This document shows, piece by piece, positions 8,692-16,556 of a stretch of 64,000 nucleotides of DNA. The stretch's first letter is position 1. Each line of letters opens with the position of its first letter. Location: contig OY762510.1 in assembly GCA_963665935.1 (NCBI GenBank), forward strand, positions 3,224,001-3,288,000, written 5' to 3'. The translations under genes were made by a program, and so were the position numbers. Under the pieces are notes generated by a model. It did not search any database. It was not told the DNA's origin and saw only the letters and a program-made list of their open reading frames with translations. The stretch is from Syntrophus sp963665935 (GTDB lineage: Bacteria; Desulfobacterota; Syntrophia; Syntrophales; Syntrophaceae).

Positions 8692-9291
8692 GTGATATAC
8701 AAAAGCAAAATAGATGGGATGAAGTTGAAAAAACTTATCGAGTTACGAAAAAAGAGACTGATCTTGTCCGCAGGATGTCTGGCTGTTCTTTTGGTTCTTG
8801 CCGGGATCGTTTACACCGTGACCGGAAAAAAACCTCAAAAAACTCCGTTGAAAATCATGGATGATCAGGTGGATTTGCAGGTCATGAAAGTACATTACAC
8901 GGAAGCGACGGAAGAAGGAGTCACCTGGGAGGTTCATGCGGACAGTGCTCAGTATCGAAAAAAAGAAAATCTTGCGGTTTTTAAGAGTCCAAAAATCAAG
9001 TTGATGATGCCAAATGGGCGTAGCTTCGTCCTGAGTGGGAAAGAGGGTTCCCTGCATCAGGATTCGAAGGACATGGAACTATCCGGCGATGTTCAACTAG
9101 CTTCCAACAATGGCGATTCTTTTAAAACGGATCTGCTGAAATACTCCGGAAGTGAAAAACGCTGTTACACCAATTCGCCTGTCAGCTTCAGAAACAGCAG
9201 AATTCAAGTTGATGCCAGAGGGATGTCGATCTCGCTGAAAGACGAACATTTGAGCCTTCTGTCCGGGGTGAAGGCCTATCTCCATAAATGA
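8692..9291 (+). CDS. lptC: LPS transport protein LptC
   Basis: A 199-residue bitopic inner-membrane protein: a positively charged start, one membrane helix (roughly residues 23-43) and a periplasmic beta-jellyroll domain of the LptC/YrbK family. It receives LPS from the LptBFG transporter and hands it to LptA, whose gene is next. The true start is uncertain: a GTG at 8692 or an ATG at 8719 (MKLKKL), both with weak ribosome-binding sites; the shorter form would still contain the whole helix. Sequence similarity in this family is low, so the identification rests on topology plus the kdsC-lptC-lptA-lptB order. Confidence 0.83.
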   Translation: MIYKSKIDGMKLKKLIELRKKRLILSAGCLAVLLVLAGIVYTVTGKKPQKTPLKIMDDQVDLQVMKVHYTEATEEGVTWEVHADSAQYRKKENLAVFKSPKIKLMMPNGRSFVLSGKEGSLHQDSKDMELSGDVQLASNNGDSFKTDLLKYSGSEKRCYTNSPVSFRNSRIQVDARGMSISLKDEHLSLLSGVKAYLHK

Positions 9292-9304
9292 GGGAGTATC
9301 AAGA

Positions 9305-9886
9305 TTGAAAAAACAGTTTGTTTTGTGCGCAATCCTGTTGATGGTCAATCTGCTGAACTTTATCGTCGTGGATCTACAGGCGGCTGGCGAACCGCAGACG
9401 GAGAAAAAAAATCTGGAAATGGGCAAAGAGCCGATCCGAATTGATGCGGATAGGCTGGATGCATACAATGATAAGCGTCTGGTTGTGTTTGCCGGAAATG
9501 CAGTCGCCGTGCAAGGTGATAAAGTTATAAAATCGGACAAGATCCTGCTTTACTACAAGAAAAAGGAAGGGGAAGCAAAGAAGGGCGGAGTAAAAGATAT
9601 CAGTCGAACCGGAGATCTTGAACGAATCGAGGCTAAGGGGCATGTGATCGTAACTCAGGGAGAGCGGGTTGTCACAGGCGAAGATGCGGTTTATTTTCAA
9701 GATGCCCAGAAGATCGTTGTAACGGGAAATCCGGTTATGCGTGAGAAGAAGAATGTCATCCGTGGCGACCGTATTGTCGTCTTTGTTAAAGAAAATCGAG
9801 GCATGGTCGAAAGTTCCCAGCACAAGAGAGTTACAGCGACCGTATATCCCACAGAAAAAGATGAGGGGAATAAGCAACGGCCATAA
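9305..9886 (+). CDS. lptA: Periplasmic LPS bridge protein LptA
   Basis: A 193-residue protein starting with a signal peptide (KKQF, a hydrophobic stretch, then LQAAGE near residue 26). The remaining part is an OstA/LptA-like beta-jellyroll with repeated strands such as IRIDADRLDAYNDKR and VVFAGNAVAVQGDK. LptA filaments bridge the inner and outer membrane for LPS transport. Translation apparently starts at a TTG (9305) with GAGGGAG upstream; the next ATG would cut into the signal peptide. The 13-nt gap to lptC and 3-nt gap to lptB indicate one transcript. Confidence 0.88.
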   Translation: MKKQFVLCAILLMVNLLNFIVVDLQAAGEPQTEKKNLEMGKEPIRIDADRLDAYNDKRLVVFAGNAVAVQGDKVIKSDKILLYYKKKEGEAKKGGVKDISRTGDLERIEAKGHVIVTQGERVVTGEDAVYFQDAQKIVVTGNPVMREKKNVIRGDRIVVFVKENRGMVESSQHKRVTATVYPTEKDEGNKQRP

Positions 9887-9889
9887 GGA

Positions 9890-10612
9890 ATGAGTGAGTT
9901 ATCAGCAAATCGCCTGGTTAAAATTTACAATGGCCGTAGAGTCGTTGATGAAATCGATCTGAGGATTCAACCCGGTGAGGTGGTGGGGTTGTTAGGACCG
10001 AACGGTGCAGGTAAAACGACCACCTTTTACATGATTGTCGGTCTTATCCATCCCGATGGTGGATCTATTTTTCTTAATGATGAAGATGTTACCGAAAAGC
10101 CGATGTATATTCGTGCAAGAAAGGGGTTGAACTATCTCCCTCAGGAACCTTCTGTTTTTAGGAAGCTCACCGTGGAGGAGAATATTCTGGCGATTCTTGA
10201 GACCCTGAAATTGACCGAGAACGAAAAGGAGCAACGATTACAGGAATTGCTTGGGGAGCTGGATTTGACCCATCTGGCGAGAAACAAGGCCTATTCGCTT
10301 TCTGGAGGAGAGCGAAGGCGTGTGGAAATAACTCGAGCGCTGGTCACTTCCCCGCAATATATCCTTCTGGATGAGCCCTTTGCCGGGATCGATCCTTTGG
10401 CTGTAGCGGATATTCAGAAGATTATCGCAAAGCTGAAATCAAAGGGGATCGGCGTCGTGATATCGGATCACAATGTAAGGGAAACACTCTCAGTGTGCGA
10501 TCGGGCCTATATCGTTAATGCAGGAAAGGTGCTTGTTGAAGGAAAACCGGCAGAGATTGCATCCAGCGAAATGGCAAGGAAAATTTATTTTGGCGAAGGT
10601 TTTATCCTTTAA
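9890..10612 (+). CDS. lptB: LPS export ABC transporter ATP-binding protein LptB
   Basis: A 240-residue ABC ATPase. Walker A GPNGAGKTT is at 36-44, the Q-loop glutamine at about 85, the signature LSGGE at 137-141, Walker B ending D161-E162 (LLDEPFAGID), and the switch H194. The LptB-specific features are the YLPQEPSVFRKLTV segment and the C-terminal GEGFIL tail. It powers extraction of LPS from the inner membrane by LptFG; lptF and lptG are not in this window, which is common. It is directly followed by rpoN, as in many Gram-negative genomes. Confidence 0.96.
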   Translation: MSELSANRLVKIYNGRRVVDEIDLRIQPGEVVGLLGPNGAGKTTTFYMIVGLIHPDGGSIFLNDEDVTEKPMYIRARKGLNYLPQEPSVFRKLTVEENILAILETLKLTENEKEQRLQELLGELDLTHLARNKAYSLSGGERRRVEITRALVTSPQYILLDEPFAGIDPLAVADIQKIIAKLKSKGIGVVISDHNVRETLSVCDRAYIVNAGKVLVEGKPAEIASSEMARKIYFGEGFIL

Positions 10613-10640
10613 TTAAATTAGAGACAACCCGGGAAACGAC

Positions 10641-12107
10641 ATGGCATTTGAACTTAAACAAAATTTAAAATTGAGCCAGCAACTGATTATGACCCCGCAG
10701 TTGCAACAGGCCATTAAACTGCTCCAGCTTTCAAGAATGGAGATGATTGATGTCATCAACCAGGAAATGGAAGAGAATCCCCTGCTCGAGGATATGCCTT
10801 CAGAGGAATATGATGAGGTGGATCAGGATCAGATCAGCGAAGAGGGAAAGATTTCTGAGAGAGAAGAGCTGAAGAGCATCGAAAGAACCGAAGAGATAAC
10901 GGGAGAGGGGGACGGGAAAGAGGAGTTTGACTGGAATAGTTATCTCGAAGATTATGGATCGATAGGGACAACATACGATCGTAGTAAGGATGGAGATACG
11001 CCGTCATGGGATAATCTGCTGACGGAAAAGTCGACGTTGACGGATCATCTGATGTGGCAGCTCAAGCTTACCCGTTTATCAGACCTCGAAATGAGGATAG
11101 GGGAACAGATTATCGGTAACCTTGATTCGAATGGCTATCTGGTCGCTACGCCTGAAGAAATTGCCAATTTGGAAAATGTTGCGGAAACGGAAGTGGTAGC
11201 CGTTCTGGATAAGATTCAGGAATTCGATCCTGCCGGAATTGCAGCAAGAAATCTGCAGGAATGCCTGCTTATTCAGGTAAAATTATTAGGCATTGTAAAT
11301 CCCCTGGTTGAGATTATCATTCAGAACCACATGAAAGACCTGGAGATTAAGAACTATAATCATATTTCCAAGAAAAACAGAGTTTCGATCGAGGATGTCC
11401 TGCAGGCCGTCATGATCATCAGTGATATGGATCCAAGACCGGGAAGTATCTATAATGAGGAAAAGATCCAGGCAATTATTCCCGATGTGTACGTTTTTAA
11501 GGCGGGCGACGAATACAAGATTGTTCTGAATGACGACGGAATGCCCCGACTGAGGATCAGCAATTTCTATAAAGAAATCATGGGAAATGTGAAGAACGAT
11601 TCTCATTCGGAAAATGGAAAAAAGTACATTCGTGAACGGGTTCAGTCAGCCACTTGGCTCATTAAAAGTATCCAGCAGCGGCAGAGGACCATCTATAAAG
11701 TAGCCGATAGCATCGTGAGATATCAGAAGGATTTTTTTGATAAAGGAATTAACTACCTGAAGCCGCTCGTTCTGAGGGATATTGCCTACGATGTGGAAAT
11801 GCACGAGTCTACGATCAGCAGAGTGGTCACAAACAAATACATGTACACTCCGCGCGGCATCTTTGAATTGAAATATTTCTTCAGCAGCAGCATCCAGAAA
11901 AAAAGTGGCGAAGCCATTGCGTCAAAAAGTGTCAAAGAGGAAATCCGCAAAGCGATTGGTTCTGAAGATCCCAAAAATCCTTACAGTGATCATGAAATAG
12001 TCAGTCTCCTGGAAGGGAAAGGTATTAAGATTGCCAGGAGAACCGTTGCCAAATATCGTGAAATGATGAATATTCTTCCTTCCTCGAGAAGGAAGAGATA
12101 TTTTTGA
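10641..12107 (+). CDS. rpoN: RNA polymerase sigma-54 factor RpoN
   Basis: A 488-residue sigma-54. Region I is glutamine-rich (LKLSQQLIMTPQLQQAIKLL), then comes an acidic, variable region II (about 50-120), the core-binding region III, a helix-turn-helix, and the RpoN box ARRTVAKYRE at about 465-474 that reads the -24 element. The sigma factor needs an enhancer-binding AAA+ activator, none of which is in the window. Two strong -24/-12 sites are present in the window, in front of the stator operon (6000-6015) and the chemoreceptor gene (61521-61535). It follows lptB by 28 nt. Confidence 0.96.
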   Translation: MAFELKQNLKLSQQLIMTPQLQQAIKLLQLSRMEMIDVINQEMEENPLLEDMPSEEYDEVDQDQISEEGKISEREELKSIERTEEITGEGDGKEEFDWNSYLEDYGSIGTTYDRSKDGDTPSWDNLLTEKSTLTDHLMWQLKLTRLSDLEMRIGEQIIGNLDSNGYLVATPEEIANLENVAETEVVAVLDKIQEFDPAGIAARNLQECLLIQVKLLGIVNPLVEIIIQNHMKDLEIKNYNHISKKNRVSIEDVLQAVMIISDMDPRPGSIYNEEKIQAIIPDVYVFKAGDEYKIVLNDDGMPRLRISNFYKEIMGNVKNDSHSENGKKYIRERVQSATWLIKSIQQRQRTIYKVADSIVRYQKDFFDKGINYLKPLVLRDIAYDVEMHESTISRVVTNKYMYTPRGIFELKYFFSSSIQKKSGEAIASKSVKEEIRKAIGSEDPKNPYSDHEIVSLLEGKGIKIARRTVAKYREMMNILPSSRRKRYF

Positions 12108-12268
12108 AGCGTCTATTCACGAATTTAGCCTCTTAAATAAAAATTATCGGCAGAGAATGCAGAGAGCACGGAATGGGGATGACGACCCTTTTCGGAGCAG
12201 GATTATTTGACGCGAGTCAGAGGTTATTGCAGTATCAAGTTTTAACGAAAAAAAGGAGGAAATAAAAA

Positions 12269-12808
12269 ATGATGAAAATTTCTGTGACCTTCCGGAATAC
12301 CGAAGATGAAGGTTGGCAAAAGGAATATATTGATGACCGTATGAAAAAATTAAATAAATATATTGATGCACCTGCAGATGTTCATGTTGTCCTGACGGTC
12401 GAAAAATTCAGAAATGTCGCAGAAATTAATGTCCTGACAAACGGGTTGAATATCATCGGAAAGGAAGAGTCAAAAGACATGCACCTTGCGATTGATAATG
12501 CCGTCGAGAAGATAGAGCGACAGTTAAAAAAACATAGGGAAAAAATCCGGCTTCACAAGAGCGGTGCCTTGAAGGAAGAAGGAGAGGAAACTGAAGCTTC
12601 GCCCGTGGAAATGGAGGAAGTTGCGGAGTTAAAGATTGTAGAAACAAGAAAAGTCGTCTTGAAACCAATGTCTCTCGATGATGCCGTTATGGAAATGGAT
12701 TCAACGAAAAATCGCTTCGTCGTTTATCGAAATGCGTCGTCTGAAAGTGTCAATGTCATTTACAGGCGTGATGATGGTGGTTACCTCCTGATCGAAACGA
12801 ACGGTTGA
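12269..12808 (+). CDS. hpf: Ribosome hibernation promoting factor, long form
   Basis: A 179-residue protein. Residues 1-100 are the YfiA/HPF RNA-binding domain (beta-alpha fold with KLNKYIDAPADVHVVL). After a charged linker, residues 125-179 are the C-terminal dimerisation domain found in long HPF (VVLKPMSLDDAVMEMD, FRNA-like VVYRNASSESVNVIYRRDDGGYLLIE). Long HPF joins two 70S ribosomes into inactive 100S dimers in starved cells. A strong GGAGGA lies 8 nt before the first of two adjacent ATGs. The position between rpoN and ptsN is the classical one, although gammaproteobacteria have the short form here. Confidence 0.93.
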   Translation: MMKISVTFRNTEDEGWQKEYIDDRMKKLNKYIDAPADVHVVLTVEKFRNVAEINVLTNGLNIIGKEESKDMHLAIDNAVEKIERQLKKHREKIRLHKSGALKEEGEETEASPVEMEEVAELKIVETRKVVLKPMSLDDAVMEMDSTKNRFVVYRNASSESVNVIYRRDDGGYLLIETNG

Positions 12809-12822
12809 TAATTGAATAATGA

Positions 12823-13284
12823 ATGAAGATCGCTGATTTATTGAGGAAAGAATTTATTATCGATGGGTTGGTATCATCAAATAAACAGGAGGTGCTCGAA
12901 GAGTTATCGCGAAGAATCCTGAAAGGTAAGTTAGATTTTCATCTGGATGCAATGATCAAAGTCCTGACCGAACGAGAAAAGCTCGGAAGTACAGGCATTG
13001 GTGATGGTGTTGCGATTCCTCATGGAAGATTGAATGGACTTGAAGATCTGATCCTTGCGTTTGGGAGAAGCCGTTCGGGTGTTGATTTTGATTCAATGGA
13101 CGGAAAACCGGTTAACCTCTTTTTTCTTCTTATGGCACCGGAACATTCCACCAGTGAGCATCTCAAAGTGTTGGCAAGAATTTCTAGAATGCTCAAGGAT
13201 CAGAAATTTAGAACATGCCTCATGGAGGCAAAATCCAGGGATGAATTGTATCGGATTATTGCGGATAAGGATGAAAATTCATGA
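12823..13284 (+). CDS. ptsN: PTS IIA-like nitrogen regulatory protein PtsN
   Basis: A 153-residue EIIA-Ntr domain with the phosphorylation site His67 in GVAIPHGRL and the family motif LFFLLMAPEHSTSEHL. It receives a phosphate from the PEP-PtsP-NPr relay and regulates potassium transport and other processes by protein contact. No sugar permease is nearby. It lies in the conserved order rpoN-hpf-ptsN-hprK-rapZ, so the nitrogen-type PTS appears to be regulatory here. Confidence 0.93.
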   Translation: MKIADLLRKEFIIDGLVSSNKQEVLEELSRRILKGKLDFHLDAMIKVLTEREKLGSTGIGDGVAIPHGRLNGLEDLILAFGRSRSGVDFDSMDGKPVNLFFLLMAPEHSTSEHLKVLARISRMLKDQKFRTCLMEAKSRDELYRIIADKDENS

Positions 13285-13296
13285 GGGGTGTTTTAC

Positions 13297-14202
13297 ATGA
13301 TGCCGATGACCCTGGAGGAGGCCCCTTCTCTTCAGGATCTTCTGAATGGCGCTTCAAGTCGTTTAGGAATCAACCAATATGTAAAAGGCTCAAGTCTGCC
13401 GAGACCCTTGAGGAGCCTTTGCATAAGCAGGTTTAAAAATCTTACGGAATTATTTTTATTTTCCCATCCGGAAATGATCTGTATCCTTCCATCGTGCGCC
13501 TTTTCTTTGAGCAAGGGCGCACAGGTCTTCCCGCTTTCATTGTCCCGCAAGTTTTTAAAGGGTCGTCCTTCAAAAAGCGCCTGCATCGCCATTGCCGGTG
13601 CCAGGAAAATTCCGGAATATTTGATCCATGCCGTAAGCAATGCCGATACGCACTTATTTTCGTCAATTTACGACGAATACCTGCTTGAAAGCCGCCTGAC
13701 CGGACTTATTCGAGAAAAGATCGAAGGAGAAACTTCCCTTTCCGGAGGATTGATCAGTCTTCACGGGAGCGGCATTCTGATCTTGGGAGAACACGGCTCT
13801 GGAAAGACAACCTGTGCCCTTGAGCTTGTTAAAAGGGGATATCACTGGGTGGCGGATGATGTCGTTTTCGCGAAAAGAAAGAACGATGGATTCATTTATG
13901 GCAGAAGTTGGAAGAGGGACTTCCCGCTTCTTGAAATCAAGGATCAGGGGATCGTTCGTGCACAGGACGTTCTGATAGCGTCTGCAATCGAGGAAGAAAG
14001 TAAAATTGACTTCTTTGTGGAACTGGTTCAAGGGACGGGTACGGATCAGGGAAAAGAGGGGGATAATCCGTTAAAGATCCTGGACATTCTGGAAACTCGC
14101 ATTCCCGGAATTTCTCTTCCTGTTTCAGGAGATCTACTGACCATGGCAACAAAATTGGATCATTCAATACAAACTTTTCGATGTATGAGGAAAGAGCAGT
14201 GA
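13297..14202 (+). CDS. hprK: HPr kinase/phosphorylase-like protein HprK
   Basis: A 301-residue protein with the two-part HprK plan: an N-terminal MurF-like domain (about 1-140) and a P-loop kinase domain. The P-loop GEHGSGKT is at about 164-171, the VADD motif at about 185-188, and an LEI segment corresponds to the family signature. In the usual TTxHGVLVDI segment before the P-loop, the catalytic histidine appears to be replaced by serine (TSLSGG, around residue 149), and the P-loop ends in Thr rather than Ser. The kinase phosphorylates HPr/NPr on serine in relatives. The ATG at 13297 with GAGGGG 8 nt upstream is preferred over a GTG at 13288. The gene overlaps rapZ by 4 nt. Confidence 0.8.
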   Translation: MMPMTLEEAPSLQDLLNGASSRLGINQYVKGSSLPRPLRSLCISRFKNLTELFLFSHPEMICILPSCAFSLSKGAQVFPLSLSRKFLKGRPSKSACIAIAGARKIPEYLIHAVSNADTHLFSSIYDEYLLESRLTGLIREKIEGETSLSGGLISLHGSGILILGEHGSGKTTCALELVKRGYHWVADDVVFAKRKNDGFIYGRSWKRDFPLLEIKDQGIVRAQDVLIASAIEEESKIDFFVELVQGTGTDQGKEGDNPLKILDILETRIPGISLPVSGDLLTMATKLDHSIQTFRCMRKEQ

Positions 14203-15062
14203 AAAGTCTTCGCGTAGTGATTGTTACAGGTCTTTCCGGTTCAGGCAAAACCACGGCATTGCGGGCCTTGGAAGATATCGGATTTTATTGTGTAGACAAC
14301 ATGCCTGTTGTTCTTCTTCCACAGTTTCTTGAAATACAGTCCGCTCAATCAAAAAATATTACTCAAGTGGCCATGGTCATGGACTTGAGAGAAAATACCT
14401 TTATCGAGACCTATCAAAGCATCTTTGAGCAGATTCGACTTCAGGGATATAAAATTGAGATTCTTTTCCTGGACGCCCGTGATGACGCTCTGCTTCATCG
14501 TTTCAGTGAAACAAGGAGGGTTCATCCTCTTTCCCAGGCTTCCGTCATGGAGGGGATTCATCGGGAGCGAATGTTGCTCCATGGCCTGAAGGAAATGGCC
14601 GACCGGGTCATTGATACGACATCCTGCAATGTTCACCAATTAAAGGATGCCGTCCAGCGACATTTTCTGTCCTCTTCAACAGCCAAAAGGTTGTTTATCC
14701 TCATGATTTCTTTCGGATATCGCTATGGGATTCCTGTTGATGCCGACCTTGTCCTCGATGTCCGTTTCCTTCCCAATCCTTATTATGTGGAGACGTTGAA
14801 AAATTATAATGGACATCATGAGGATGTTCGGGAATATGTGCTGAGTGCTGAAGCGAGTGTCGTCTTTCTTCAAAAACTCTTCGATATGATGGAATTCTTG
14901 ATGCCTCTTTATGAAAAGGAGGGAAAACCGAGACTGACGATTGCCGTGGGATGCACCGGAGGAAAGCATCGTTCCGTGGTCATGGCGAACGAATTATTGT
15001 CTTACTTTTCCAAACAGGATTACCCGGTCAATGCCATTCATCGCGACATCAATAAAAGTTGA
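14199..15062 (+). CDS. rapZ: RNase adapter/nucleotide-binding protein RapZ
   Basis: A 287-residue member of the RapZ (YvcJ/YhbJ) family: an N-terminal P-loop GLSGSGKTT at 11-19, a DxRE motif near residue 60 (MDLREN), and a C-terminal domain with SFGYRYG, DVRFLPNPYY and CTGGKHRSV, the part that binds RNA or metabolites in E. coli. The E. coli protein controls glucosamine-6-phosphate synthase through small RNAs; whether that applies here is unknown. The GTG at 14199 overlaps the hprK stop (GTGA) and has GAGGAAAG in front, so it is preferred over an ATG six codons earlier. It ends the long plus-strand run. Confidence 0.92.
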   Translation: MKSLRVVIVTGLSGSGKTTALRALEDIGFYCVDNMPVVLLPQFLEIQSAQSKNITQVAMVMDLRENTFIETYQSIFEQIRLQGYKIEILFLDARDDALLHRFSETRRVHPLSQASVMEGIHRERMLLHGLKEMADRVIDTTSCNVHQLKDAVQRHFLSSSTAKRLFILMISFGYRYGIPVDADLVLDVRFLPNPYYVETLKNYNGHHEDVREYVLSAEASVVFLQKLFDMMEFLMPLYEKEGKPRLTIAVGCTGGKHRSVVMANELLSYFSKQDYPVNAIHRDINKS

Positions 15063-15119
15063 GAGACCTTGATAATGAAGCGTTGATCCTGCCCATTCGG
15101 CTTCGGCCAAGAAACTCCC

Positions 15120-16469
15120 TTAGATGCCCACCTCCATTTTCCGTAAGACATTGTCCTTGATCCAGTGAGGGTCCCACCATTCCTGGGGATTCACGAACTG
15201 ACCGCCCACCATGATCCCGAAGTGCAGATGATCGCCTCCAGCCAGGCCTGACAGCCCACTGGCGCCGATGACACTCCCCCTGGAGACCGTTTGGCCGCTT
15301 TTGACCGAAATGGAGGAAAGATGCCCGTAAAGGGTAAAAAGCCCGAAACCGTGGTCAATCATCACTGTATTTCCATAAATACCCAATGGGCCGGCAAATA
15401 CAACAATACCGCTGTTGGCCGCCTCAATGGGGGCCTGCGTTGTTGAGGCCAGATCAACTCCCCCATGAATACTTTCCCCAACCGGCTGTCCCCCGTAGAT
15501 ATAAGTCCTTCGATCCCCATAGAGGGCCATGGGTGAAGCATTCTTCATCCTCAAGAAGGTGTCGTTCCAGAGCTGACGGGGTTCGCTTTTACCGCTCAAA
15601 CCCTGGATCGTTTTGAAATTCTCTGCCCTCATCTGGGTATTGACATAAATAAAGGTGTCCAGAAGGGTCTTGCCTCTCAATTGCGGATTGGCCGCCTGGA
15701 ATTCAGGCATCTTCTGCTGGAGAAAAGATTCGCTCAACATCATCTTGTCGCTTCGAAACGGTTTGTTTAGAAGCAGATAAGGGACTGTAGAAGAAGATTC
15801 GTTGCCTCCCTGATCCCTGGCAAAAATCCGGATGTTTATCGGTTTACTTGCCGCCTCCATGGGCACAGGAAAATAGGCGATGAAGGCCGGTTTGCCCGAG
15901 AGGGAAATCGGATAGGCCTTGCAGAAAGATGAGTCAACAAGAATTCCGGTCATGGTGACAGGTTCCGAGACTCGATAGGTGACAACGCAGGTTCCACCTG
16001 GATTGATATGGTTCTGAGTGTTGAGTGGAAAAATCTGAGGAGGGCCAAAGTCGATCATGACAGGTTTATCTACGGAAAAGGAATTACTGAACAGGGCACA
16101 ATCTGTTGCGGAGATGCGAAGGGTGGCCGGTCCTTCGTGCACCTTGATCTTCGCGGGATCCAGGACCATTCGGACTTGATGGGTCTTGACCTTTCCTGAA
16201 GGATAGGTAAGGGCGGAAAGGGGATAGGTTTTGCCGTCCTGGATAAGGACCAGTTCCGTTTTGGAAAGGCCGCTTTGGGGATCGGAGAAGGTCAGGTTCA
16301 AGGTACTCTGCCATCCGATCGTTCGAATTTCGCCGTCGGAGGTGAAAGAAGGCTTTCCGAATTCAAAACGCTGACCCAGAAAAAACCAGGCCGCAAGAGC
16401 GAGAATGACAAGAACAGCAGGGACAATAAAATAAGGCGTCAGATTCTTTTTAGATTGGGTGAAAGTCAT
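15120..16469 (-). CDS. M23-family (LytM) peptidase, membrane anchored
   Basis: A 449-residue protein: a short cytoplasmic start, one membrane helix (about 13-32), a long periplasmic part with Ig-like beta-rich sections, and a C-terminal peptidase M23 domain. The zinc and catalytic motifs HGGVDLAS (HxxxD) and HLHFG (HxH) are intact, so it is likely an active peptidoglycan endopeptidase rather than an inactive EnvC-like activator. The ATG at 16469 is chosen because AAGGAAAA precedes it and because the frame upstream lacks protein-like character. It lies 87 nt after typA on the same strand. Its substrate cross-link and partner are unknown. Confidence 0.86.
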   Translation of the reverse strand: MTFTQSKKNLTPYFIVPAVLVILALAAWFFLGQRFEFGKPSFTSDGEIRTIGWQSTLNLTFSDPQSGLSKTELVLIQDGKTYPLSALTYPSGKVKTHQVRMVLDPAKIKVHEGPATLRISATDCALFSNSFSVDKPVMIDFGPPQIFPLNTQNHINPGGTCVVTYRVSEPVTMTGILVDSSFCKAYPISLSGKPAFIAYFPVPMEAASKPINIRIFARDQGGNESSSTVPYLLLNKPFRSDKMMLSESFLQQKMPEFQAANPQLRGKTLLDTFIYVNTQMRAENFKTIQGLSGKSEPRQLWNDTFLRMKNASPMALYGDRRTYIYGGQPVGESIHGGVDLASTTQAPIEAANSGIVVFAGPLGIYGNTVMIDHGFGLFTLYGHLSSISVKSGQTVSRGSVIGASGLSGLAGGDHLHFGIMVGGQFVNPQEWWDPHWIKDNVLRKMEVGI

Positions 16470-16556
16470 GATTTTCCTTCCGCTGTTGATGATGTACCGA
16501 AATCTTGAATCTATAATTCCTTTCCGGGAGTTTATCAAGGGAAAAGGCCGGTCTGA

